DNA of 64,000 nucleotides from assembly GCA_938002965.1 (NCBI GenBank), contig CALKZY010000032.1, positions 1 through 64,000 on the forward strand. Reading direction: 5' to 3'. The translations under genes and the position numbers were made by a program. Source of the stretch: an uncultured Acidimicrobiales bacterium (GTDB taxonomy: Bacteria > Actinomycetota > Acidimicrobiia > Acidimicrobiales > SZUA-35). This document shows, in pieces, positions 8,036-16,053 of this stretch (position 1 is the stretch's first letter; each line of letters starts with the position of its first letter). Under the pieces are notes generated by a model. The model worked only from the letters and a program-made list of their open reading frames with translations, did no database searches and was not told the origin of the DNA.

Positions 8036-9133
8036 TCAGTCTTCGTTCATCACACAGATGAAGCCGGAGGCCGGGTCGGCCCTGCCTTCGAGCAGGTCCC
8101 GATAGGTGGCTTCAATACCACCGGGGCCTTGGCGGTGTTCGATGTTCAGCCAGCTACTGCTGCACTCGACCAGCGTCTGGTACGCGCTGGCGATGCGGGC
8201 GTCCAGTTCGACAGCGCCCCAGTCTTCCACTCGCTTGGCCCGTTGTGCCGGGGCGAAAAAGAACTCAGGGGTGGGTCCAGGCAACGGCCCGTCGCCGGAC
8301 TCCATTTGGTCCCAATGCGTGGCCCCTACGCTGACCGAGAACGCCAGGTTGTCGACGAAACGATTGTGGACCGAGGCCCGCACGTGGGCGTTGCCTGCCA
8401 TGTCGACGATTCCGGACCGCACCGCCGGATCAAGCTGGTCGACCTCGTCGTAAGTGATGACACGGTCGTAGACGTCGAGGCCCTCCACGAAGATCCGGTT
8501 GCGTTCGGAGGTGAGGCCGACCGCCTGGACGTCGCTGCGACCGGCCAGGCACGATGCCAGAGAAATCGATGTCTTGGAGGAGGCGCTGGTCACCAACGTT
8601 TGCGAAGCCCCTCCGAATGCCCGGTCACCCAACTGATCGTCGATCAGAAACGATGTCATGAACATGCCCCATAACAGAAGGTAATGATCGGTTTGGCTTT
8701 CGTCCCAGGACGAGTCGTCGGAGACGTCGCGGAAGTCGGTGTAGGTGGCGGCGTGGGCGGCACGGTGCGAACCGGTGTCACGGAAGCCCTGTCGGCCGCG
8801 ACGCTCGGCGGTAACGACAAGCTCGCTGCCCATTGGGTAGAAGCCGAAGTAGCGCCCGCCAGCAGGAACGTCAGGGTTGGCCGACTCAACAACCGAACCG
8901 AGTCCGATGGCCGGAATACGTCCCCAGGGTGCGTCAGCGGGAAAGAACCCCCAGTAATCCAGGAGGTCTCCGGCCACGGCGTAGCTGACATTGTTGCTGG
9001 TGAACGCGAACCGCTCGACAGCGAGCCGGACCTGTCCTGGTCCCAGCGCTACCTGCGGGATTTCATCCACCCTGGTTTGGCGGAAATCCTGACGGTCAAC
9101 TTCGAAGATCACACCGTCGATGCTAGACGTCAA
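8036..9133 (-). CDS. DUF2855 family protein
   Basis: The 365-residue protein matches DUF2855 along its length: GPGQVRLAVERFAFTSNNVSYAV near the N-terminus, WGRIPAIGLGSVV, a YFGFYPMGSEL segment, and a Rossmann-like GASQTLVTSASSKTSISLA segment around residue 180. The layout is like that of zinc-free medium-chain alcohol dehydrogenases/quinone reductases, but the reaction is unknown; the family is common in actinobacteria and proteobacteria that degrade steroids or fatty acids. The start is TTG at 9133. It follows the broken Crp/Fnr gene on the same strand, and its promoter region overlaps that gene's 3' end. Confidence 0.85.
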   Translation of the reverse strand: MTSSIDGVIFEVDRQDFRQTRVDEIPQVALGPGQVRLAVERFAFTSNNVSYAVAGDLLDYWGFFPADAPWGRIPAIGLGSVVESANPDVPAGGRYFGFYPMGSELVVTAERRGRQGFRDTGSHRAAHAATYTDFRDVSDDSSWDESQTDHYLLLWGMFMTSFLIDDQLGDRAFGGASQTLVTSASSKTSISLASCLAGRSDVQAVGLTSERNRIFVEGLDVYDRVITYDEVDQLDPAVRSGIVDMAGNAHVRASVHNRFVDNLAFSVSVGATHWDQMESGDGPLPGPTPEFFFAPAQRAKRVEDWGAVELDARIASAYQTLVECSSSWLNIEHRQGPGGIEATYRDLLEGRADPASGFICVMNED

Positions 9134-9156
9134 ATGGTCGTCGAGGCTAGACGTCA
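9122..9156. repeat. two direct 11-bp repeats at the DUF2855 start
   Basis: GCTAGACGTCA occurs at 9122-9132 and 9146-9156, exactly 24 bp apart. One copy lies on the DUF2855 start codon and the other on the stop codon of the Crp/Fnr remnant. Spacing of about two helical turns suits a dimeric repressor, or the repeat may be a local duplication. Nothing else supports a role. Confidence 0.35.
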
Positions 9157-9933
9157 GTCAAGCATCGAGGCCATCCGCCGGAGTTCCCCAACATCGAGAA
9201 CACGAATTCGACGCCTGCCGGTCTCGACCACCCCATCGGCTCGCAAGCGCTGGAGGGCTATCACAATGGCGTCGCGGGAAACTCCCAGCCAATCAGCGAA
9301 CTCTTGTTGAGTGAGGGGCGACTCGATGTCGACAGGCCCGGCGGTCGACTCGTCGGGTTTATCCAACAGTTCGAGGAGTCGACCGCAAAGTTGGTACCGC
9401 ACGTCGCCGACGCCGGCCTGGACTCGACGGTCAACGGTCTGTCGCATCCGGCGGGCAAGCGACATCAGCACGGCGTTCGAAAACGAGACACGCTCAGCCA
9501 AGATGCCGGTGAATCCTGCGGTGTTGATCGACTACAGTTCGACCGGACCCATGGCCAACGCTGCGGCCGAGCGGGAGCGGTCGTCAATGATCCCCAGCTC
9601 CCCCACTAACGAACCGGGCCCTCGAATCTCGACCAGAATTTCCTTGCCGGTCGTTGCCGTCCTGACCAGCTTCAGCCGGCCGGAGATCACCACGTAGGCG
9701 GCCGATGCCGAATCGGACTGGTGGAACACGTAGTCGCCGTCATCAAGCTTCTGCCAGACACCCTCGGCTTTGACGGCAGCGCGGTCGGCCTCATTCAAAT
9801 GGTCCCAGAATGTTTCGCTCACTACCCGTAACGCCCTTCGTAAGCCCACCCCCACGGAGAAACTCGACTCTATGCCGAATTCTCCGCAGACGGCCTGAGA
9901 ACAGTCGATAACAATGACGTTCACGTCGAACAA
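9154..9933 (-). pseudogene. Crp/Fnr-family regulator interrupted by an in-frame amber codon
   Basis: One continuous frame encodes a complete Crp/Fnr protein except for a single TAG at 9534-9532. The first part has the cyclic-nucleotide-binding fold (DGDYVFHQSDSASAAYVVIS, TGKEILVEIRGPGSLVGELG). The second part has the dimerisation helix and the Crp-type winged helix (LTQQEFADWLGVSRDAIVIA, RLRADGVVE). The residues just after the stop (SINTAGFTGILAERV) still read as normal family sequence, so nothing else is damaged. The true start may be the GTG giving VSETFWDHL, or the TTG at 9933. It is either a recent nonsense mutation, a sequence error, or a read-through gene. It lies upstream of DUF2855 on the same strand. 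Confidence 0.85.
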
Positions 9934-10024
9934 GCTTCGGGGTGAGATCCGCCTTACGGCAGGTTGGATCTCACCACCAATCTTGAGGCAGGCAACTCTG
10001 GAGGGATGTGCCCGTCTCGACCTT

Positions 10025-10069
10025 GGGCCGATTCACTGGCCAAGAGTCAGTGGATCGGCCCTCGACTTT
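10025..10069 (+). terminator. terminator-like hairpin in a 5' leader
   Basis: Arms GGGCCGATTCACTG (10025-10038) and CAGTGGATCGGCCC (10048-10061) pair over 14 bp with one G-T wobble around a 9-nt loop, and TCGACTTTT follows. No + strand gene ends just before it, so it sits in the possible leader of the PPOX gene at 10148, where it could act as an attenuator, or it may block antisense transcription into the Crp/Fnr gene. Confidence 0.45.
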
Positions 10070-10102
10070 TGCCATGTTGGCCGGCTGGCTGAAGGTAGCC
10101 TT

Positions 10103-10132
10103 CAAGTCAAGAGCATCCAAGTCAAGAGCATC
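10103..10132. repeat. 15-bp tandem duplication
   Basis: CAAGTCAAGAGCATC occurs twice head to tail (10103-10117 and 10118-10132), 15 bp before the ATG of the PPOX gene. It may alter leader spacing; no protein-level role is seen. Confidence 0.6.
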
Positions 10133-10147
10133 CAGGTTGAGCGTCGA

Positions 10148-10573
10148 ATGAGACTTGACGAAGACCAAGCCCAAACCCGATTGGTGGCCCACGACCACGG
10201 TGTGCTGTGCACGATGCACCCCGACAGAGGAGTTGACGCCGTACCAGTGGTGTACGCCATCGACGAAGAAGGCTTCGTTGGCATTCCGGTCGATCGGGTC
10301 AAACCAAAGGCATCGACTCGGCTCCAACGTCAACGAAACCTGGAAACCGACCCACGGGCAACGCTCCTTATCGAGCATTGGGACGCCGATGACTGGTCAC
10401 GGCTTTGGTGGGTCCAGGTCGAGTTACGGGCGGTCGATGACCCAACGACTGCCCGCAAAGACGGTCTAGCCACTCGACTGGCCCAGCGCTACCCCCAGTA
10501 TGAAAGCCAGCCGTTCGCCGACATTCTCGTGCTCGGAATTGCTGGTGTCACCGGGTGGGCGGCAGCCTCGTGA
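10148..10573 (+). CDS. PPOX-class F420-dependent oxidoreductase
   Basis: The start at 10148 (MRLDEDQAQTRL) fits the family N-terminus; upstream in-frame sequence is the tandem duplication and is unlikely to be coding. The 141-residue protein has the split-barrel flavin-binding features of the TIGR03668-like PPOX group: VLCTMHPDRGVDAVPVVYAI, GIPVDRVKPKASTRLQRQRN and DPRATLLIEHWDADDW. Members use coenzyme F420 in actinobacteria, and related genes occur near the F420 biosynthesis genes. No partner gene is adjacent. A terminator-like hairpin in its leader suggests attenuation. Confidence 0.85.
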   Translation: MRLDEDQAQTRLVAHDHGVLCTMHPDRGVDAVPVVYAIDEEGFVGIPVDRVKPKASTRLQRQRNLETDPRATLLIEHWDADDWSRLWWVQVELRAVDDPTTARKDGLATRLAQRYPQYESQPFADILVLGIAGVTGWAAAS

Positions 10574-10718
10574 GGACAGCAGTCTAGCCCGTTCACCGCG
10601 GCCGCTTTCTTGTTCCGGCGCTTGGCGGTCTACAGTTGGGCAACACACCGTTACCAGCCGGTAGGTGACGGTTCGACCGAGCTGATCCTAAACAGCTGGC
10701 CGGAAGAAGGAGAAACGC

Positions 10719-12047
10719 GTGACCGACACAACGCAGGAGCTTGAACCCGTCCTCGACAAGAACGGCTACCTGGTCTCGCCGGAGCTGGAGATGTTCGAGA
10801 AAGGTGCCGACGTGGCACCAGCCAGCGACCTGGCCATCGAAGACATCAACCCCCTGAACGCCCACCTGTGGGAACGCCACACTTGGCCCGACTACTTCGA
10901 ACGGCTCCGCAACGAAGATCCCGTCCATTTGAACGAGTTGGACACCGCCGGCCGATACTGGTCAATCAGCAAGTACGACGACGTTCGCTCAGTCGACGGC
11001 GATTGGCACAACTATTCGTCTGCCGGTGGCATCACGCTTGGCGCCCCCGTCGGAACCCGCATGCCGGACAACAATCTGGTGCAGGTCAACCCGTTCATTG
11101 CTCAGGACCCGCCGACCCACACCGAGCAACGCAAGACGGTCCGGTCAATCTCGGCCCCCAGCAGTCTGCGCAACCTGGAGGACACCATCCGGGAGCGTAC
11201 GGTTGCCGCCCTTGAAGCCTTACCGGTGGGCGAAACATTCGACTGGGTCGACAACGTCTCGGTCGAGTTGACCACGATCTTGTTGGCCAGCCTGTTCGAT
11301 TTCCCCTTCGAAGATCGACGCAAGCTAACCCGCTGGTCTGACATTGTCTTCGCCATTCCCGGCCAGGGTGACATCGTCGAATCAGCCGATCAGCGCCAGG
11401 AAGAACTGCTGGAATGCGTAGCGTACTTCAGCAAACTGTGGGATGAACGACGGGACAATCCCGGCTTCGATCTGGTTTCAATGTTGGCCAACGGTGAACA
11501 CACCAAAGACATGTCGGTCATCGACCATCTCGGCAACCTGCTGCTGCTGATCATCGGCGGCAACGACACCACCCGCAACACCATGTCGGGCAGCGTGTAC
11601 GGGCTCAACAAGTTCCCGGATCAATACGACAAGCTAATCGCCAACCCAGATCTGGTGACCGACATGGTCCCCGAGATCATCCGTTGGCAGACCCCGTTGT
11701 CATACATGCGGCGCACCGCCACTCAGGACACTGAGCTCGGCGGCAAAACTATCCGCAAACACGACCAGGTGCTCATGTGGTATGTCTCGGCCAACCGCGA
11801 CGAGGACGTATTCGAAAACGCTAGCGCCATCGATATTGAGCGACCCAACGCCGATCGCCACTTGGCCTTCGGCTACGGCATTCACTTTTGCATGGGCAGC
11901 CGTCTGGCTGAACTCCAACTCCGCATCCTGTGGGAAGAGGTGCTGCAACGCTTCAAACGCATCGAAGTAGTTGAGGAGCCAACCCGAACACTGTCGTCAT
12001 TCGTAAACGGCTACCAGTACCTCCCGGTTCAGATCACCCGTAAGTAG
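10719..12047 (+). CDS. CYP153-family cytochrome P450 (alkane/fatty-acid omega-hydroxylase)
   Basis: The GTG start at 10719 is preceded by AAGAAGGAGA. The 442-residue protein shows the oxygen-activating I-helix IIGGNDTTRNTMSG, the K-helix PEIIRWQTPLSYMRRTA, and the heme loop FGYGIHFCMGSRLAELQLR with Cys391. The threonine pair in GNDTTRN, RWQTPLSYMRRTA, and the tail RILWEEVLQRF are, from memory, hallmarks of CYP153, which hydroxylates the terminal carbon of medium-chain alkanes and fatty acids. Ferredoxin and ferredoxin reductase genes, often adjacent in other bacteria, are not in the window. The 3' end is embedded in a three-copy 19-bp repeat that includes the stop codon. Confidence 0.88.
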   Translation: MTDTTQELEPVLDKNGYLVSPELEMFEKGADVAPASDLAIEDINPLNAHLWERHTWPDYFERLRNEDPVHLNELDTAGRYWSISKYDDVRSVDGDWHNYSSAGGITLGAPVGTRMPDNNLVQVNPFIAQDPPTHTEQRKTVRSISAPSSLRNLEDTIRERTVAALEALPVGETFDWVDNVSVELTTILLASLFDFPFEDRRKLTRWSDIVFAIPGQGDIVESADQRQEELLECVAYFSKLWDERRDNPGFDLVSMLANGEHTKDMSVIDHLGNLLLLIIGGNDTTRNTMSGSVYGLNKFPDQYDKLIANPDLVTDMVPEIIRWQTPLSYMRRTATQDTELGGKTIRKHDQVLMWYVSANRDEDVFENASAIDIERPNADRHLAFGYGIHFCMGSRLAELQLRILWEEVLQRFKRIEVVEEPTRTLSSFVNGYQYLPVQITRK

Positions 12048-12087
12048 CCAGATCTCCCGTAAGTAGCCAGATCACCCGTAAGTAGTA
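12031..12087. repeat. three tandem copies of a 19-bp unit across a stop codon
   Basis: The unit AGATCACCCGTAAGTAGCC is present at 12031-12049, 12050-12068 (one change) and 12069-12087 (two changes at the end). The first copy encodes the last residues and stop of the CYP153 gene. The others lie in the 44 bp before the kinase start, each carrying TAAGTAG stops. It probably arose by slippage. Confidence 0.85.
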
Positions 12088-12091
12088 GGTC

Positions 12092-12751
12092 ATGACAACC
12101 GGTAGTGAACCGATCGATGCCACCTCAGTGGCGGAGCTGGCTGATCGAGTCTCCGACCTCTACAGCAAGGTAGACACCGACCGGCTAGTGATCGCTATCG
12201 CCGGGGCACCTGGAGCTGGGAAGTCCACCGCGGCGGACAGCCTGGTCGAGCTGCTCAATCGCCGGTCACCGGGAAGCGCCGCCGCGCTCCCCATGGACGG
12301 CTACCACTACGACGACATGGTGTTGAACGAGCGGGGGCACCGACCCCGCAAGGGAGCGCCGCACACCTTCGATGTCGCCGGGCTGGCCCACACGTTGCGT
12401 CGACTCCGGGCCAACGTCGAAGACGAAATTGCCGTTCCGGTGTTCGACCGCTCCATCGAGATCGCCCGAGCCGGCGCCCGCATCATCCACCGCTCGGTCA
12501 CCCTTCTGGTAGTCGAAGGCAACTACCTGTTGTTGGACGAGCCACCTTGGCTCGACCTGGCCGACCTGTTCGACCTGACCGTGTTCATTGACGTGACAGA
12601 ATCGGAGCTTCGCCGACGGCTGGCCCACCGCTGGGCCGAACTGTCCGAGGCCGATACCCACGCCAAGTTAGAAGAGAACGATCTGCCCAACGCCCGCTTG
12701 GTGATCGCTTCAAGCCGTCCAGCCGACGTTCGACTACTTCAACTGCAGTAG
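12092..12751 (+). CDS. nucleoside/nucleotide kinase family P-loop protein
   Basis: The 219-residue protein has a Walker A loop GAPGAGKST around residue 38, a PMDGYHYDDMVLNERGHRPRK segment, RGAPHTFDVAGL-type sequence, and a Walker B-like LLVVEGNYLLLDEPPW. This is the layout of the uridine kinase/pantothenate kinase-like group that includes YggC/FrcK fructose kinase relatives. The phosphate acceptor could be a sugar, nucleoside or pantothenate and cannot be fixed from sequence. It lies 44 bp after the CYP153 stop, separated by the 19-bp repeats, so co-transcription is likely but functional linkage is doubtful. Confidence 0.82.
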   Translation: MTTGSEPIDATSVAELADRVSDLYSKVDTDRLVIAIAGAPGAGKSTAADSLVELLNRRSPGSAAALPMDGYHYDDMVLNERGHRPRKGAPHTFDVAGLAHTLRRLRANVEDEIAVPVFDRSIEIARAGARIIHRSVTLLVVEGNYLLLDEPPWLDLADLFDLTVFIDVTESELRRRLAHRWAELSEADTHAKLEENDLPNARLVIASSRPADVRLLQLQ

Positions 12752-12791
12752 ATCAGCCGCCATCAGCTGGCACCGACACCGAGCCCGCCCC

Positions 12792-12797
12792 TAGGAT
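12792..12797 (+). promoter_or_regulatory. putative leaderless -10 box of the acetamidase gene
   Basis: TAGGAT lies 6 nt before the ATG at 12804, and no ribosome-binding site intervenes. The gene would be transcribed as a leaderless mRNA. Confidence 0.45.
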
Positions 12798-12803
12798 CGC
12801 TCA

Positions 12804-13790
12804 ATGGACTGGCTTGAAACATCGATCATGGCTCAACGTGGGGTGGCCGGTGGCGAAGTCGGCGCCACTCATCACCTGACCGAAGAACTCCAAGGCGACT
12901 TCCACTACACCATCGGGCCATACTCGGATCCGGTGTTGTCGATTTCCCCCGGCGACAAAGTGATCGTCGACACGATGGACGCCTTCGGCGGTGCAGTTCT
13001 CACTGAAGACGACCTCCCGTCGGCCAAGCTGACCATGCCGTATGTGAACCCACAGAACGGGCCGATCATGGTGGAGGGGGCAGAGATCGGCGACGCCCTG
13101 GCCGTCTATATCGACACCATGCAACCGTGGGGCGACAAACCTCAGGGGGCGTGTGCCATGATCCCCGAATTTGGTGCACTCACCGGAACCTCGTTGACGG
13201 CCACACTCAACGACCCGCTGCCGGAGAAAGTTAGGATCGTCCCTCTCGACGAAGAGTCGGTCTACTGGAGCGACCGGGTGACACTCCCCTACCGGCCACA
13301 CATCGGCACGCTCAGCACTTCACCCACTCTGGACTCCATCAACTCGCTCACGCCGGACAGCCACGGCGGCAACATGGACCTACCCGACATGGGCCCGGGC
13401 TCGGTTACCTACCTACCGGTTCGTTCTCCCGGCGCCCGGCTGTTCATAGGGGACGCCCACGCCTGCCAAGGTGATGGGGAAGTGTGCGGCACTGCTGTGG
13501 AGTACCGCTCGGTCACCACTATTCAGGTCGACCTCATCAAAGGGTGGACGATCGACTGGCCTCGCCTGGAGAACGAAGACGTCATCATGGCCATCGGGTC
13601 GACCCGACCATTAGAGGACGCGGCCCGCATCGCCTACCGGGAACTGATCCGGTGGATGGTGGCCGAACATGACTACGACCAGTGGGACGCTTACATGATG
13701 TTGAGCCAGTGCGGCCGGGTTCGGCTCGGCAACTTCGTCGACCCTAACTACACCGTCGGCGCCGCTATCTCCAAGCAGTACCTGGAATAG
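12804..13790 (+). CDS. acetamidase/formamidase family protein
   Basis: The 328-residue protein matches the FmdA/AmdA family: an early HHLTEELQGDFHYTIGPY segment, SPGDKVIVDTMDAFGG, MVEGAEIGDALAVYI, the central SHGGNMDLPDMGPGSVTYLP, and the metal-site region FIGDAHACQGDGEVCGTAVE. These zinc enzymes hydrolyse formamide or short amides to ammonia and an acid, in the cytoplasm. A following SDR gene on the same strand begins 76 bp downstream with its own ribosome-binding site. It could provide nitrogen from amides; no amide transporter lies nearby. Confidence 0.9.
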   Translation: MDWLETSIMAQRGVAGGEVGATHHLTEELQGDFHYTIGPYSDPVLSISPGDKVIVDTMDAFGGAVLTEDDLPSAKLTMPYVNPQNGPIMVEGAEIGDALAVYIDTMQPWGDKPQGACAMIPEFGALTGTSLTATLNDPLPEKVRIVPLDEESVYWSDRVTLPYRPHIGTLSTSPTLDSINSLTPDSHGGNMDLPDMGPGSVTYLPVRSPGARLFIGDAHACQGDGEVCGTAVEYRSVTTIQVDLIKGWTIDWPRLENEDVIMAIGSTRPLEDAARIAYRELIRWMVAEHDYDQWDAYMMLSQCGRVRLGNFVDPNYTVGAAISKQYLE

Positions 13791-13866
13791 CCCCCGTCAC
13801 TCTGCTCCACCGCAGTACATCCGACCCAACCAACGACCTCTCAACTATTCCAATCGGAGAACCATC

Positions 13867-14628
13867 ATGGACCTAGGACTTCAAGGCAAACGAGCGCTGG
13901 TAACCGGCGGCACCAAAGGCATCGGACGAGCCATCGCCGAAGCGTTGACCGACGAGGGAGCCAACGTCTCCATCTGTTCCCGCAACGCCGAAGACGTTGC
14001 CGCCGCCGTATCCGAGTTGGAAGCCAAAGGCGTCAAAGCCTGCGGATCGGCAGTTGACGTTGGCGACGCCGAAGCGTTGCGCTCATGGGTGGCCTCCTCG
14101 GCCGAGGAACTGGGCGGGATCGACATCGTCGTTTCCAACGTGAGCGCGCTGGCCATCGGGGCCGACGAGGAAAGCTGGAACCAGTCGTTCAATGTCGACA
14201 TGCTGGGCGCAGTTCGCCTGGTCGAAGCGTCGATGCCTCACCTCGAGGCATCGGACAGCCCATCCATCGTCACCATCTCCAGTGTGTCAGGTCGAGAAAT
14301 CGACTTCGCCGCCGGACCCTACGGCACGATGAAAGCCGCGCTCGTCCACTACACCCAAGGCATCGCCAACCAACTGGCCGGCCAGGGCATCCGGGCCAAC
14401 TCGGTCAGCCCCGGCAACACCTACTTCGAAGGTGGCGTCTGGAACCAAATCAAAGACGGCGACCCCGAGCTGTACGAGACTGCGCTCGGACTTAACCCCA
14501 CGGGCCGCATGGGCACCCCGGAGGAAATGGCTGCCGCCGTTGCCTTCCTGGCCAGCCCCAAAGCCAGTTTCATTACCGGCTCAAACTTGGTGGTCGACGG
14601 TGCGCTGACCAGAGGAGTTCAGTTCTAA
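13867..14628 (+). CDS. SDR-family oxidoreductase
   Basis: A classical short-chain dehydrogenase of 253 residues. The cofactor loop TGGTKGIG lies at about 15-22, NVSALA-type strand sequence at about 92, and the catalytic Ser plus YGTMK pair at about 138-158 (SSVSGREIDFAAGPYGTMKA). GIRANSVSPGNTYF and a final GSNLVVDGALTRG segment complete the family pattern. It oxidises or reduces an alcohol/ketone with NAD(P)(H). The substrate is unknown. A CGGAGA ribosome-binding site precedes the ATG. Convergent with the phytanoyl-CoA dioxygenase gene. Confidence 0.9.
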   Translation: MDLGLQGKRALVTGGTKGIGRAIAEALTDEGANVSICSRNAEDVAAAVSELEAKGVKACGSAVDVGDAEALRSWVASSAEELGGIDIVVSNVSALAIGADEESWNQSFNVDMLGAVRLVEASMPHLEASDSPSIVTISSVSGREIDFAAGPYGTMKAALVHYTQGIANQLAGQGIRANSVSPGNTYFEGGVWNQIKDGDPELYETALGLNPTGRMGTPEEMAAAVAFLASPKASFITGSNLVVDGALTRGVQF

Positions 14629-14672
14629 CTGAGCCAATGCTGGTTCCGATGCTGGGGCCAGCCTTTCTACTG

Positions 14673-15593
14673 TCACCCGACCGGGTCGTCGTAGTAGCGG
14701 GCTTGGCCTTGGGCGGTGTGACTAACGTGGAAACGGCGGAGACTGTCGACCCTCTCGCTCATGCCGTCAGGAGAAAGGTTGCTCTCGGCCGGGTCACGTA
14801 CGCCGTGCAGGTAGTCCTTGGGTGCCACGTGATCGACAAACCCGAAGTTTGATGAACCCAAGGAGTAGCCCAGCAGATCTTGTAGTCGGTCGGGCAAGTG
14901 TCGGGCCTGCTCGGCCGGGACCGCTAAGTACTGGTTCTCCTCCTGGCGTAGCCAGCCCATCGAGTAGTGCAGTGCAACCCCGGTTCGCGGTGACTCCGAC
15001 CGGTTGTTGCCACCGCCGTGGATGACGTTGCCGACGTAGATCAGGACCGACCCGGCAGGCATCTCTGCGGACACAAGTTCATCGGCGGTCGGCGTCCGGT
15101 CGCCGTCCCACAGGTGGCTGCCGGGGACGAGGCGAGTACCACCGTTGTCCGCCGTGAAATCCGATATCGCCCACATGGTGGCCACCGTCAACGGCGGGTG
15201 AGGACAGGCGAACGGATACATCGAACTGTCGCGATGCAACACCTGCTGACGCTCACCGGGCAGCAGGTGAATCACCCCGGTGTAGTGAAGCCGATAGTTG
15301 ACACACGACGGCAGTAACACATGATCGGCTACCGCCAACGCGGTCGGATGCAGAATCAAATCATGCACGGCGCTGGACTTGGCCACCAGCGCGCCGAACC
15401 GTTTGGTCAGCGAACCCATGAAGCCCTCATGCCCGGTGTGGCTCGCTTCGAGATGTAGCGCCAGGTCGGCGTTGACACCTGCCAGAGCCTCCGCATCAAG
15501 TGCGTCGCGGACGATGGCGTAACCGTCAGCGGCGACCGCTTCGGCGACGTCGCCCGGGTTGGTGTTGGGAGTAAACATGCCGTCGAGTTTCAC
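14673..15593 (-). CDS. phytanoyl-CoA dioxygenase family protein (first copy)
   Basis: The 306-residue protein is an Fe(II)/2-oxoglutarate dioxygenase of the PhyH group. The facial triad is visible as the HxD in QQVLHRDSSMYP (about residue 140) and the distal His in IYVGNVIHGGGNN (about 197), with the 2-oxoglutarate-binding Arg likely in SPRTGVALHYS. WAISDFTADNGGTRLVPGSHLW is typical of the family. These enzymes hydroxylate diverse lipids or natural products, so the substrate is open. The start is GTG at 15593. It is convergent with the SDR gene and is one of two PhyH members in the window (the other at 39447). Confidence 0.9.
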   Translation of the reverse strand: MKLDGMFTPNTNPGDVAEAVAADGYAIVRDALDAEALAGVNADLALHLEASHTGHEGFMGSLTKRFGALVAKSSAVHDLILHPTALAVADHVLLPSCVNYRLHYTGVIHLLPGERQQVLHRDSSMYPFACPHPPLTVATMWAISDFTADNGGTRLVPGSHLWDGDRTPTADELVSAEMPAGSVLIYVGNVIHGGGNNRSESPRTGVALHYSMGWLRQEENQYLAVPAEQARHLPDRLQDLLGYSLGSSNFGFVDHVAPKDYLHGVRDPAESNLSPDGMSERVDSLRRFHVSHTAQGQARYYDDPVG

Positions 15594-15624
15594 AATTGGC
15601 TTTCTGCGTTACGGGTTCGCTCGT

Positions 15625-16053
15625 TCAGCTCAGGATCGTCTCGATGCGGACCAACATGGCCGCCGAGGGCGTCACCGAACCGTTTATGTAAGTACTCAGA
15701 CGCGAGGCGCTGGTTCCGACCATCGCGGCGAACTCAGCCGCCGTCAATCCGCTGCGGGTTACCGCCGTCCGTATCCGGTCCGCGGCCTCCTCTCTTTCTA
15801 CCACCTCGCTGTTGCGGCGGGCCTCATCAACCGCAAGACGGAAGAGTGCACTCACTCCATCGGGCTCCCGATACGACAGGTAGCGTTCGACGCGACGGGC
15901 TAACGGCCCCCACGGCGCTCGACGCAGCTCAGCAAAGACCGGCTGCCAGTCTTGAACGAGTCCACGGTCGATCACCGTGACGAGAGCCTCGTACGGCCAG
16001 GAGCACACGTCATCATCGGGGTCGGCGTCGACGTTGCGGAACGACACACTCAT
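15625..16053 (-). CDS. helix-turn-helix antitoxin-like regulator
   Basis: The start at 16053 is chosen because its ATG overlaps the stop of the upstream gene as ATGA. The 142-residue product ends in an XRE-type helix-turn-helix (TRSGLTAAEFAAMVGTSASRLSTYI, NGSVTPSAAML). Its N-terminal half (WPYEALVTVIDRGLVQDWQPV, PWGPLARRVERYLSY) matches an actinobacterial family typically found next to nucleotidyltransferase toxins. It would be the antitoxin and autorepressor of the pair. The partner here looks truncated (see the gene at 16050), so the module may be inactive. Confidence 0.78.
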   Translation of the reverse strand: MSVSFRNVDADPDDDVCSWPYEALVTVIDRGLVQDWQPVFAELRRAPWGPLARRVERYLSYREPDGVSALFRLAVDEARRNSEVVEREEAADRIRTAVTRSGLTAAEFAAMVGTSASRLSTYINGSVTPSAAMLVRIETILS

